Shown here piece after piece: positions 26,509 through 37,168 of a stretch of 64,000 bases of DNA (its first letter is position 1; the number at the start of each line of letters is the position of its first letter). The DNA is taken from NCBI GenBank assembly GCA_029257805.1, contig JARIAR010000036.1, positions 37,019 to 101,018 of the forward strand, in the 5' to 3' direction. The position numbers and the translations under genes were made by a program. The notes under the pieces were generated by a model. That model ran no database searches. It was given only the letters and a program-made list of their open reading frames with translations, and had not been told where the DNA came from. Source of the stretch: Blautia sp. GTDB lineage: Bacteria; Bacillota; Clostridia; Lachnospirales; Lachnospiraceae.

Positions 26509-27108
26509 ATGAAAAAAAAATTACGCATAAAAATCCCGGAAAGATTTCCTGGAGAAATTTTATTTCTGACAGGATTTCTGATTGGAACGATTCTGCCGAA
26601 TCTGATATGGAAAAATCATTGGAAACAGGAGACAACTACTGTATTTTATCTTTTAAGTGCTTTTGCCGGTAAGAATATATCTGAAAAAAAGTATTTTTTT
26701 GAGATTCTTCGTTTAAGGGGAAGCTGGTTTTTGGTATGCGCTCTTTGTGGATTTTCTATATTCGGAGTACCGTTGGCCGTTTTTACTATTTTAGGGATGG
26801 GAATGAAAGCAGGTGCAGTTCTTTCCATGTCAATTTTACAATTTGGATTTGTGGGAGGAGCGGCAGGGGGAGCTCTTCTTTTTCCTCAGGGAATCTTGTA
26901 TCTTGTGGGGGCTATGTATTTGTTAGAAAAAGTATATGCTCTTTCCCTGAATTGCTGGAGAGGAAAGGGGATTTTTTTTCAGGGAGTGTCTCACTATGGA
27001 TTGCGTGTTTTAAGTAGTGGGATTTTATTTTTGGCAGGGATTTTTCTGGAAACATATGTAAATCCATGGATCGTAGAAAAAGTTGTAAAATTATTAAATT
27101 TTTTTTGA
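26509..27108 (+). CDS. spoIIM: Stage II sporulation protein M
   Basis: 199-residue polytopic membrane protein with about five hydrophobic segments. The SpoIIM pattern is recognisable: an N-terminal segment FLTGFLIGTILPNLIW, a central VPLAVFTILGMGMKAGAVLSM and FVGGAAGGALLFPQGILYLVGAMY. In B. subtilis SpoIIM joins SpoIID and SpoIIP in the DMP complex that degrades septal peptidoglycan to drive engulfment. ATG 26509 has GGGTGAG upstream. The pairing with the downstream xerD-type recombinase is common in Firmicutes. Confidence 0.85.
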   Translation: MKKKLRIKIPERFPGEILFLTGFLIGTILPNLIWKNHWKQETTTVFYLLSAFAGKNISEKKYFFEILRLRGSWFLVCALCGFSIFGVPLAVFTILGMGMKAGAVLSMSILQFGFVGGAAGGALLFPQGILYLVGAMYLLEKVYALSLNCWRGKGIFFQGVSHYGLRVLSSGILFLAGIFLETYVNPWIVEKVVKLLNFF

Positions 27109-27214
27109 AAAAAGATTTTACAACATGTGGTGTAAGGTTTCCATAAGTAAAACGATATTTTGTATATACAGGAAAAACTGCGGATTTTCCTAAGAAAATG
27201 CCATAAAAAAGCAA

Positions 27215-27243
27215 TTGATTTTATGTCAAATACAAAGTATAAT
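27215..27243 (+). promoter_or_regulatory. xerD promoter
   Basis: TTGATT at 27215-27220, 17-bp spacer, TATAAT at 27238-27243, about 55 bp before the xerD start codon. Confidence 0.65.
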
Positions 27244-27297
27244 ACTAGTACATTTTGAGAGAGATACAAAAGCAGGAATAAACAGGAAGTAAATAGA

Positions 27298-28182
27298 ATG
27301 GAAAGAGACATAAGAGAATTTATTGCGTATTTACATAATACAAAAAAAACATCACATAATACAGAAATTTCCTATCAAAGAGATCTGAAAAAAGTTGAAA
27401 ACTTTTTAGGGGACAGAGGGATTCATGAAGTAGAAGAGATTAGGGAAATTGATCTGGAGGCATATCTTGATTATATGGAGAGAGAAAATTTTGCTTCTTC
27501 CACAATTTCAAGAAGTGTAGCTTCTATTCGTGCGTTTTTTCAATTTTTATATAAAGAAGGCGTATTAAAAAATGATCCTTCAGAATCTTTGAGACCTCCC
27601 AAGGTGAAAAAGAAAACACCGGAAATTTTATCGGTTGAAGAAGTAGATAAATTATTGAAGCAGCCAAATCCGGATACTCCTAAAGGAATTCGGGATGTTG
27701 CAATGTTGGAATTATTATATGCAACAGGGATGCGTGTCAGTGAGTTGATCCATCTGGAACTTGATGATGTGAATCTTCAGTTGGGTTATGTTACCTGTCA
27801 TGATAGTGGAAAAGAACGTGTTATTCCAATTGGAAATGTTAGCAGAAAAGCACTTTGCAGATATATGGAAGAGGGACGTCCTGTTTTTGTAAAAGAAAAT
27901 ACAGAAAAAATACTTTTCACAAATTGTTCAGGAAAGGCGATGAGCCGTCAGGGATTTTGGAAAGTTTTGAAAGGGTATGCAGATGAAGCTGGAATTTACA
28001 GAGATATAACGCCGCATACGCTTCGCCATTCTTTTGCGGTTCATATGTTGCAGAATGGTGCAGATATAAAAAGCGTACAGGAAATGTTGGGACATTCTGA
28101 TATTTCTACTACACAAGTATATTTAAATATGAATATAAGCAGAATGAGGGACGTGTACATGAAGGCACATCCGAGACGTTAA
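27298..28182 (+). CDS. xerD: Site-specific tyrosine recombinase XerD
   Basis: 294 residues with the N-terminal SAM-like core-binding domain (ISYQRDLKKVENFL...FASSTISRSVASIRAFFQFLYKEG) and the catalytic domain carrying the RHRHY residues: Arg in LLYATGMRVSELIHL, TPHTLRHSFAVHML, GHSDISTTQVYLN. Length and lack of extra domains fit the housekeeping chromosome-dimer resolvase rather than an integrase of a mobile element. Its dif site is not in the immediate neighbourhood. Confidence 0.92.
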   Translation: MERDIREFIAYLHNTKKTSHNTEISYQRDLKKVENFLGDRGIHEVEEIREIDLEAYLDYMERENFASSTISRSVASIRAFFQFLYKEGVLKNDPSESLRPPKVKKKTPEILSVEEVDKLLKQPNPDTPKGIRDVAMLELLYATGMRVSELIHLELDDVNLQLGYVTCHDSGKERVIPIGNVSRKALCRYMEEGRPVFVKENTEKILFTNCSGKAMSRQGFWKVLKGYADEAGIYRDITPHTLRHSFAVHMLQNGADIKSVQEMLGHSDISTTQVYLNMNISRMRDVYMKAHPRR

Positions 28183-28196
28183 GCAAGAGTAAAAAG

Positions 28197-28224
28197 AATC
28201 CGGCTGATATAGGCCGGATTTTTC
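28197..28224 (+). terminator. Terminator after xerD
   Basis: Stem AATCCGGC (28197-28204) with GCCGGATT (28213-28220), 8-base loop, tail TTTT. Confidence 0.85.
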
Positions 28225-28257
28225 AAATTATAGATAACGAAGTTAAAAGGAGACTAG

Positions 28258-31322
<3,065 letters not shown>

Positions 31323-31323
<1 letters not shown>

Positions 31324-31352
31324 AAAATCCGGCTGATAAAGCCGGTTTTTTT
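31323..31352. terminator. Terminator between lacZ and convergent aroF
   Basis: Short GC stem CCGGC (31329-31333) with GCCGG (31341-31345), flanked by A tract on the left and T tract on the right, so it can act on both strands for the convergent genes. Confidence 0.8.
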
Positions 31353-31354
31353 AT

Positions 31355-32386
31355 TTAGCACATTTCTGCGATGGTATAGAGAAGTTTTTCGGAATCCTCC
31401 CATCCCAGACAAGGGTCTGTAATGGATTTTCCGTAAATATGATTTCCGCCAATCTTCTGATTGCCGGATTCAATATAGCTTTCGATCATAAGACCTTTTA
31501 CCAGATCGTTAAGTTCAGGATCTACTTTTCGGCTATGCAGCACTTCTTGCGCAATTCGGATTTGTTGTTTGTGCTGTTTGTTAGAATTTGAATGATTGGT
31601 ATCTACGATAACCGCCGGATTTTTAAAACTTTTTTCCTGGTATTTTTCCAGCAATAAGCGCAGATCTTCATAGTGATAGTTGGGAATTGCTTCGCCATGT
31701 TTATTTACAGCACCACGAAGGATGGTATGTGTAAGTTCGTTTCCGGTTGTTTCTACTTCCCAGTTTCTGTAAATAAAGCGATGACCACCCTGAGCAGCAG
31801 TAACGGAATTTAACATAACACTAAAATCCCCGCTTGTGGGATTTTTCATACCGGCCGGAATGTCCATTCCGCTTACAGTAAGACGATGCTGCTGGTTCTC
31901 TACAGAACGAGCCCCAACGGCAACATAAGAAAGAAGATCGGAAAGGTAGCGCCAGTTTTCCGGATACAACATTTCGTCTGCACAGGTAAATCCGCTTTCT
32001 GCAATGGCACGGATATGCATTTTTCTGATGGCGATAAGCCCGGCCAGCATATCAGGATTTTTTTCCGGATCAGGCTGATGAACCATTCCTTTGTATCCCT
32101 CGCCTGTTGTGCGGGGTTTGTTTGTATAGATACGGGGAATGATAAGTACTTTGTCTTGGATTTTTTCCTGAACCTTACGAAGCCTTAAAAGATAGTCGCA
32201 AACGGCATCTTCGTTATCGGCAGAACATGGTCCGATAATAGCAAGAAACTTTTTTGATTTTCCGGTGAAGATATCACGGATTTCTTTATCCCTTGCTGCC
32301 TTTATATTTTGAATCTCTGCATTAATGGGATAATTTTTGCGGATATCCTCAGGTGTAGGTAATTTTTTGATAAATTCAAATCCCAT
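31355..32386 (-). CDS. aroF: 3-deoxy-7-phosphoheptulonate (DAHP) synthase
   Basis: First enzyme of the shikimate pathway: PEP plus erythrose 4-phosphate to DAHP. 343 residues, class I (AroFGH-type) with IIGPCSADN, PRIYTNKPRTTGEGYKG, MKNPTSGDF, VDTNHSNSNKQ and the metal-binding His/Glu region in MIESYIESGNQ. Start ATG at 32386 with AAAGGAG upstream. It may share a transcript with the flippase gene 54 bp upstream. Type of aromatic feedback inhibition cannot be read from the sequence. Symbol could equally be aroG or aroH. Confidence 0.94.
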   Translation of the reverse strand: MGFEFIKKLPTPEDIRKNYPINAEIQNIKAARDKEIRDIFTGKSKKFLAIIGPCSADNEDAVCDYLLRLRKVQEKIQDKVLIIPRIYTNKPRTTGEGYKGMVHQPDPEKNPDMLAGLIAIRKMHIRAIAESGFTCADEMLYPENWRYLSDLLSYVAVGARSVENQQHRLTVSGMDIPAGMKNPTSGDFSVMLNSVTAAQGGHRFIYRNWEVETTGNELTHTILRGAVNKHGEAIPNYHYEDLRLLLEKYQEKSFKNPAVIVDTNHSNSNKQHKQQIRIAQEVLHSRKVDPELNDLVKGLMIESYIESGNQKIGGNHIYGKSITDPCLGWEDSEKLLYTIAEMC

Positions 32387-32440
32387 AACGATCTCCTTTG
32401 TAAAAAAATAATTTTGGAAATATTATAAAGGATTCTTTAT

Positions 32441-33781
32441 CTATTGTCGATAGGAAAAACCTGTTATTTTCTGAATTATATAGGAAAAAGAAAAAAGATG
32501 CAGGAGAGAGTGTGTTAATTCACTTAAAAGGATGCCGTAAAGATAGCCTTTGATTCCAAGCCGGGGAACTGCAAATATGACAGCTGTAAGGCGTATTCCG
32601 ATTCCTACAATGTTATGGAAAAGGCATGTTCCAGGTTTTCCAAGTCCGTTTAAGATACTGGACAGTGCTGTGTTTAAGTATAGGAACGGGCAGATAAATG
32701 CCATGGTGCGTATATAAGTGCCGGCAGTAAGATTTTTAAAAAGAAAGATGCCAATTGGTTTTCCGAAAAAGAAAAAAGTAAAACAGCAGACAGAACCAAG
32801 AAAAAGACAGCATTGTATTGTTTTTTTGATGACATAGGGAATGCGGGATGATTTTCCAAGTGCCTGAAATTCTGCGACAGAAGGAGTTAAAAGGACAGAG
32901 GCAGAATTGGTGATGGCAGAAGGGAAAAGGATAAAGGGAATAACCATTCCCGTAAATATTCCGTAAATGGTAAGAGCGCTTTCTTTATTAAGGCCGAAGA
33001 CGCATAACATTTGCGGAATTAAAATCATTTCTATGCCTGATAGAAGAGAGAGCAGGATTCTGTTTAAGGTAAGAGGAAGGGACATATGAAAAAGTTCTTT
33101 TGTAGCAGCTGCCGTATCAGAAAATGAAAAAAGTGGTTTAGGACAATTGTGAAAATGAAAAGTAATGGCAAGGAGAGAGGCGAGAGCAGCAGCAAATTCA
33201 CTGGATAAGGCGCCGCCTGCAGCAATCACAGGGGTGATTTCTTTTCCTTCAGATAAAAAAATACAGTATATCAGATAGGTACTTCCAAAACGGATAATTT
33301 GTTCCAATAATTGGATGGCAGATGGAAGAAGTGTCTTTTTACGACCAAAATAGTAACTGTTTATACATGTATGAAGGGTGCCTAAAGGAAAAGAAAAAGA
33401 TAAAATTTGAAGAAGCGGAAGAGTACGGGCTTCTTTTAAAATCTGTACGGCGAAAAAATCAGCTTTTGTATAAAGAAAAACAGAGGATAATAAAGAAAGA
33501 AGAAGGGCGAAAGAGGTTCCGAGGAAAAAGCGCAGGTGTGCATGCTCTTTACTTTTTACAGCCAAACAGGAAGCTGTTAATCTGGAAATGGCAGTTTGAA
33601 TGCCGGAGGTGGAAATGGTCATAATAAGGGTCTGAAGAGGAAGCGTAAGCTGAAAAATCCCAAGGCCCTGTGCACCAATGGAGCAGGATAAGAATATTCT
33701 ATAAAAGAAGCCGATCAACCGGCTGAAAAGACCGGTACAGGTAAGAATAAAGGTTCCCCAGAAAAAATGTTTTTTTGACAT
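32441..33781 (-). CDS. SpoVB/MurJ-like polysaccharide flippase of the MOP superfamily
   Basis: 446-residue membrane protein with 12 or more hydrophobic segments, beginning with the SpoVB-type pattern FFWGTFILTCTGLFSRLIGFFYRIFLS and GAQGLGIFQLTLPLQTL, then GTLHTCINSYYFGRKKT and IPFILFPSAITNS. SpoVB in B. subtilis is a probable lipid II flippase for spore cortex synthesis, and many Firmicutes have several paralogues. Cortex role is therefore likely but not proven. It reads away from iscR; a 121-bp divergent region separates the two genes. Confidence 0.85.
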   Translation of the reverse strand: MSKKHFFWGTFILTCTGLFSRLIGFFYRIFLSCSIGAQGLGIFQLTLPLQTLIMTISTSGIQTAISRLTASCLAVKSKEHAHLRFFLGTSFALLLSLLSSVFLYTKADFFAVQILKEARTLPLLQILSFSFPLGTLHTCINSYYFGRKKTLLPSAIQLLEQIIRFGSTYLIYCIFLSEGKEITPVIAAGGALSSEFAAALASLLAITFHFHNCPKPLFSFSDTAAATKELFHMSLPLTLNRILLSLLSGIEMILIPQMLCVFGLNKESALTIYGIFTGMVIPFILFPSAITNSASVLLTPSVAEFQALGKSSRIPYVIKKTIQCCLFLGSVCCFTFFFFGKPIGIFLFKNLTAGTYIRTMAFICPFLYLNTALSSILNGLGKPGTCLFHNIVGIGIRLTAVIFAVPRLGIKGYLYGILLSELTHSLLHLFSFSYIIQKITGFSYRQ

Positions 33782-33825
33782 ATATTACCTTATGTTCTTT
33801 TTGACAATATATGTACAGAATTACC

Positions 33826-33883
33826 TTGACAGAACCAGTATTTTCTGATATAGTCAACATGAAATCCGAGGGAAACACTCGGA
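33826..33883 (+). promoter_or_regulatory. Promoter and leader hairpin of the iscR cluster
   Basis: TTGACA at 33826-33831, 17-bp spacer, TATAGT at 33849-33854. The leader contains a small hairpin, TCCGAG (33865-33870) with CTCGGA (33878-33883). IscR-type autoregulation through the promoter region is plausible. Confidence 0.75.
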
Positions 33884-33902
33884 ATTAAAAAGAGGTGAAT
33901 AG

Positions 33903-34373
33903 ATGAAACTGTCAACGAGAGCGAGATATGGGCTTCGGGCATTGATTGATCTGGGATTATACAGTGAAGAGGAAGCTGTTTCCATACAGAGTATCGCAAC
34001 AAGACAAAATATTTCTGTGAGTTATCTGGAGCAGCTTATGGCACTTTTAAAAAAAGCAGGACTGGTAAAAAGCAGTCGTGGAGCCAGTGGAGGTTATCGC
34101 CTGGGGCGGCCTGCAAAAGAAATTTCCGTAGGTGATGTTCTTCGTGTTTTGGAGGGTGGATTGGAAGCCGTACATTGTCCGGGAAACGAAGAAGATGGAA
34201 GTTGCCAGGATGCAAATTTCTGTGTGGCTAAATATGTATGGAAACGCATTAATGATAGTATTACAGACGCAGTAGACAATCTGACATTAGGAGAGTTACT
34301 GGAAGAGAGTCATAGAATACATGCTAAAAATAGAAATTGTGGACATCAGGGTTCAAAGGAGGATGAAAAATGA
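33903..34373 (+). CDS. iscR: Rrf2-family regulator, IscR-like
   Basis: 156 residues, ATG 33903 with AGAGGTG upstream. The winged helix reads MKLSTRARYGLRALIDLGL and SIATRQNISVSYLEQLMALLKKAGLVKSSRGASGGYRL; the three cysteines that would ligate an Fe-S cluster lie in CPGNEEDGSCQDANFC. It overlaps the cysteine desulfurase gene by 4 bp. It probably senses Fe-S status and regulates the cluster. It is slightly longer than some relatives because of a basic C-terminal tail (ESHRIHAKNRNCGHQ) containing an extra Cys. Confidence 0.92.
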   Translation: MKLSTRARYGLRALIDLGLYSEEEAVSIQSIATRQNISVSYLEQLMALLKKAGLVKSSRGASGGYRLGRPAKEISVGDVLRVLEGGLEAVHCPGNEEDGSCQDANFCVAKYVWKRINDSITDAVDNLTLGELLEESHRIHAKNRNCGHQGSKEDEK

Positions 34374-35545
34374 TATATCTGGATAATGCAGCAACAACAA
34401 AAACAGCACCGGAAGTAGTAGAAGCAATGCTTCCATATTTTACGGAACTTTACGGAAATCCTTCCAGTGTATATGATTTTGCAGGAAAGAGCAAAGAGGC
34501 AACAAATGCAGCGAGAGAAGAGATCGCGCAGACACTTGGAGCCAAGAGAGAAGAAATTTATTTTACAGCAGGTGGATCCGAGGCAGATAACTGGGCATTA
34601 AAAGCTGCTTTTGAAGCATATAAATCAAAGGGAAACCACATCATTACAACAAAAGTGGAACATCATGCCATTCTTCATGCCTGTCAGTATTTGGAAAAAG
34701 AAAGAGGAGCCAAAATAACCTATCTTGATGTAGATGAAAATGGTATGGTGCGTATAGAAGACCTGGAAAAGGCAATTACACCAGAAACCATATTGATTTC
34801 TGTTATGTTTGCCAACAATGAAATCGGAACAGTGGAACCGATTAAAGAAATTGGTATGCTTGCAAAGGAACACGGAATTCTCTTCCATACAGATGCTGTT
34901 CAGGCATTCTGTCAGATGCCTATTAATGTTGATGAGTATAACATTGATATGTTGAGTTCCAGCGCTCATAAAATTAACGGACCCAAAGGAATTGGATTTT
35001 TATATATTCGAAAAGGTGTCAAAATCCGTTCTTTCATTCACGGAGGAGCACAGGAAAGAAGACGCCGTGCAGGAACGGAAAATGTTCCGGGAATTGTAGG
35101 ATATGGGGCGGCAGTACGCAGAGCCGTTTCTTCCATGGAAGATCGCACAAGAAAAGAAGCCGAACTTCGCGATTATATGATCCAGCGCATTGAAACAGAA
35201 ATTCCATATGTAAAAGTAAATGGTGACAGAGTGAAACGTCTTCCTAATAATGTTAATGTAAGTTTTCAGTTTATCGAAGGTGAATCCTTACTTTTGATGC
35301 TGGATAATTATGGAATTTGTGCATCCAGCGGTTCAGCATGTACATCGGGGTCTTTGGATCCTTCCCATGTACTGCTTGCAATAGGTCTTCCTCATGAAAT
35401 CGCTCACGGTTCTTTAAGAATGACATTAAGTGAGGAAACAACAAAAGAAGATATTGATTTCACAGTAGAAAAATTAAAAGAAATTGTACAGAATCTTCGA
35501 AATATGTCCCCATTATATGAAGATTTTATTAAAAAACAGAAATAA
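34370..35545 (+). CDS. nifS: Cysteine desulfurase (NifS/IscS type)
   Basis: PLP enzyme that takes sulfur from cysteine for Fe-S clusters and tRNA thiolation. 391 residues with YLDNAATTK at the N-terminus, the PLP lysine at residue 201 in SSAHKINGPKG, and the catalytic loop ICASSGSACTSGSLDPSHVL with Cys324. Translationally coupled to iscR (ATGA overlap) and followed 31 bp later by the scaffold gene. The symbol iscS would be equally defensible. Confidence 0.95.
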   Translation: MIYLDNAATTKTAPEVVEAMLPYFTELYGNPSSVYDFAGKSKEATNAAREEIAQTLGAKREEIYFTAGGSEADNWALKAAFEAYKSKGNHIITTKVEHHAILHACQYLEKERGAKITYLDVDENGMVRIEDLEKAITPETILISVMFANNEIGTVEPIKEIGMLAKEHGILFHTDAVQAFCQMPINVDEYNIDMLSSSAHKINGPKGIGFLYIRKGVKIRSFIHGGAQERRRRAGTENVPGIVGYGAAVRRAVSSMEDRTRKEAELRDYMIQRIETEIPYVKVNGDRVKRLPNNVNVSFQFIEGESLLLMLDNYGICASSGSACTSGSLDPSHVLLAIGLPHEIAHGSLRMTLSEETTKEDIDFTVEKLKEIVQNLRNMSPLYEDFIKKQK

Positions 35546-35576
35546 TTATAAAAGTACTTGTCAGGAGGAAAAAAAG

Positions 35577-36023
35577 ATGTATAGTGAAAAAGTAATGGAT
35601 CATTTTCAGAATCCGCGTAATGTTGGAGAAATTGAAAATGCAAGCGGTGTAGGTACAGTTGGAAATGCTAAATGTGGCGATATCATGAGAATTTTCTTGG
35701 ATATAGATGATGAGACAAAAATTATCAAAGACTGTAAATTTAAAACATTTGGCTGTGGAGCTGCTGTTGCTACAAGCAGTATGGCAACGGAACTTGTGAA
35801 AGGAAAAACAATAGAGGAGGCTTTGACCATAACAAACAAGGCAGTTATGGAAGCACTTGACGGGCTTCCGCCAGTAAAAGTGCATTGCTCACTTTTAGCA
35901 GAAGAAGCAATTCATGCTGCACTTTGGGATTATGCGGAAAAGCATCATATTGTAATTGAAGGTCTTTCCAAACCGAAATCCGATATCCATGAGGATGAAG
36001 AAGAGAACGAGGAAGAGTATTGA
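35577..36023 (+). CDS. nifU: Fe-S cluster scaffold NifU/IscU
   Basis: 148 residues from ATG 35577 (CAGGAGG at 35562-35568); in-frame starts upstream lie inside nifS. The U-type scaffold shows YSEKVMDHFQNPRNVG, the first cluster Cys in GNAKCGDIM, the second in TFGCGAAVATSSM and the third in VHCSLLAEEAI. It has the N-terminal scaffold domain only, with an acidic C-terminal tail (HEDEEENEEEY), a common form in clostridia. It ends in TGATG with mnmA. Confidence 0.95.
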   Translation: MYSEKVMDHFQNPRNVGEIENASGVGTVGNAKCGDIMRIFLDIDDETKIIKDCKFKTFGCGAAVATSSMATELVKGKTIEEALTITNKAVMEALDGLPPVKVHCSLLAEEAIHAALWDYAEKHHIVIEGLSKPKSDIHEDEEENEEEY

Positions 36024-37096
36024 TGGATAAGAAAAAAATAATCGTAGGCTTATCAGGAGGAGTAGACTCATCGGTGACTGCTTATCTTCTGAAAGAACAG
36101 GGATATGACGTGATTGGTGTCACTATGGTAAATTTCCGGGAAGACAATGTCTGTCCGGAGACCGGGGAAAAAATTGCGGGAGATGCGGCAAGAGTTGCAG
36201 ATTATCTGGGGATTCCACATCATGTAGTAGATTTTTGTTCTCCATTTAAGGAGCGTGTCATAGATTATTTTGTAAAAGAATATTTTTCTGGAAGAACTCC
36301 GAATCCTTGTGTGGTTTGCAATCGTTATATTAAGTGGAAGGCAATGATGGAGCAGGGGCAGAAACTGGGAGCAGAATATATTGCTACCGGTCACTATGCT
36401 CAGGTAGAGCAGCTGCCGAATGGCAGATACGCCCTTCGATGCTCCGTTACCGCTTCAAAAGATCAGACATATGCATTGTACGGACTTACACAAGAACAGC
36501 TTTCTCATACGATTATGCCTCTTGGAGCTTATACAAAAGAACAGATTAGAGAAATTGCAGGAAGGATTGGACTGCCGGTGGCAGAAAAACCTGACAGTAT
36601 GGAAATCTGTTTTATTCCGGATAAAGATTATGCGGGATATATTGAGAGAAACACAGGCATAAAATCAGTAAAAGGAAATTATGTGAATGCAGAAGGGGAT
36701 ATTCTGGGACAGCATCAGGGAATCATCCATTACACAGTTGGTCAGAGAAAAGGATTAAATCTGGCTATGGGACACCCGGTATTTGTAACAGAAATAAGAC
36801 CGGAAACAAATGAAGTTGTAATTGGAGAAAATGAAGATGTATTTGCCAAAGCACTTCGTTGCAGCTGTGTAAATGCAATGTCTGTTCCGGAATTTAAAAG
36901 CGGTATGGAAGTTTTTGCCAAAATCCGCTATAACCATAAAGGTGCACCGGCAGTTATAAAGGCAGTAGAAGGGGATTCTCTGCTTATAGAGTTTCAAGAT
37001 GCTCAGCGGGCAATCACCCCAGGACAGGCAGTTGTCTTTTATCAGGGAGATTACGTTGCTGGCGGCGGTATGATTGACGGACCGGTGCGGAAATAA
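36023..37096 (+). CDS. mnmA: tRNA-specific 2-thiouridylase
   Basis: Adds sulfur to C2 of wobble uridine 34 in tRNA(Lys, Glu, Gln). 357 residues from ATG 36023, which overlaps the nifU stop by one base. PP-loop LSGGVDSSV at residues ~7-15, catalytic Cys in NPCVVCN and the second in DSMEICFIPD; conserved HYTVGQRKGL in the central domain and GGGMIDG at the end. Fusion of desulfurase, scaffold and thiouridylase into one operon means the desulfurase probably supplies both clusters and tRNA thiolation. Confidence 0.97.
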   Translation: MDKKKIIVGLSGGVDSSVTAYLLKEQGYDVIGVTMVNFREDNVCPETGEKIAGDAARVADYLGIPHHVVDFCSPFKERVIDYFVKEYFSGRTPNPCVVCNRYIKWKAMMEQGQKLGAEYIATGHYAQVEQLPNGRYALRCSVTASKDQTYALYGLTQEQLSHTIMPLGAYTKEQIREIAGRIGLPVAEKPDSMEICFIPDKDYAGYIERNTGIKSVKGNYVNAEGDILGQHQGIIHYTVGQRKGLNLAMGHPVFVTEIRPETNEVVIGENEDVFAKALRCSCVNAMSVPEFKSGMEVFAKIRYNHKGAPAVIKAVEGDSLLIEFQDAQRAITPGQAVVFYQGDYVAGGGMIDGPVRK

Positions 37097-37168
37097 GAAA
37101 AAGAAGTACGGTTATAAAATTGGGCGGATGTATGGACATCTGCCCTAAATGCGTTGCAGGAGGAGAAA

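Noticed and set aside
33322..33624. Plus-strand open frame of 100 codons inside the flippase gene
   Set aside because: It is the reverse complement of the hydrophobic flippase coding sequence, giving a basic shadow protein without a ribosome binding site.
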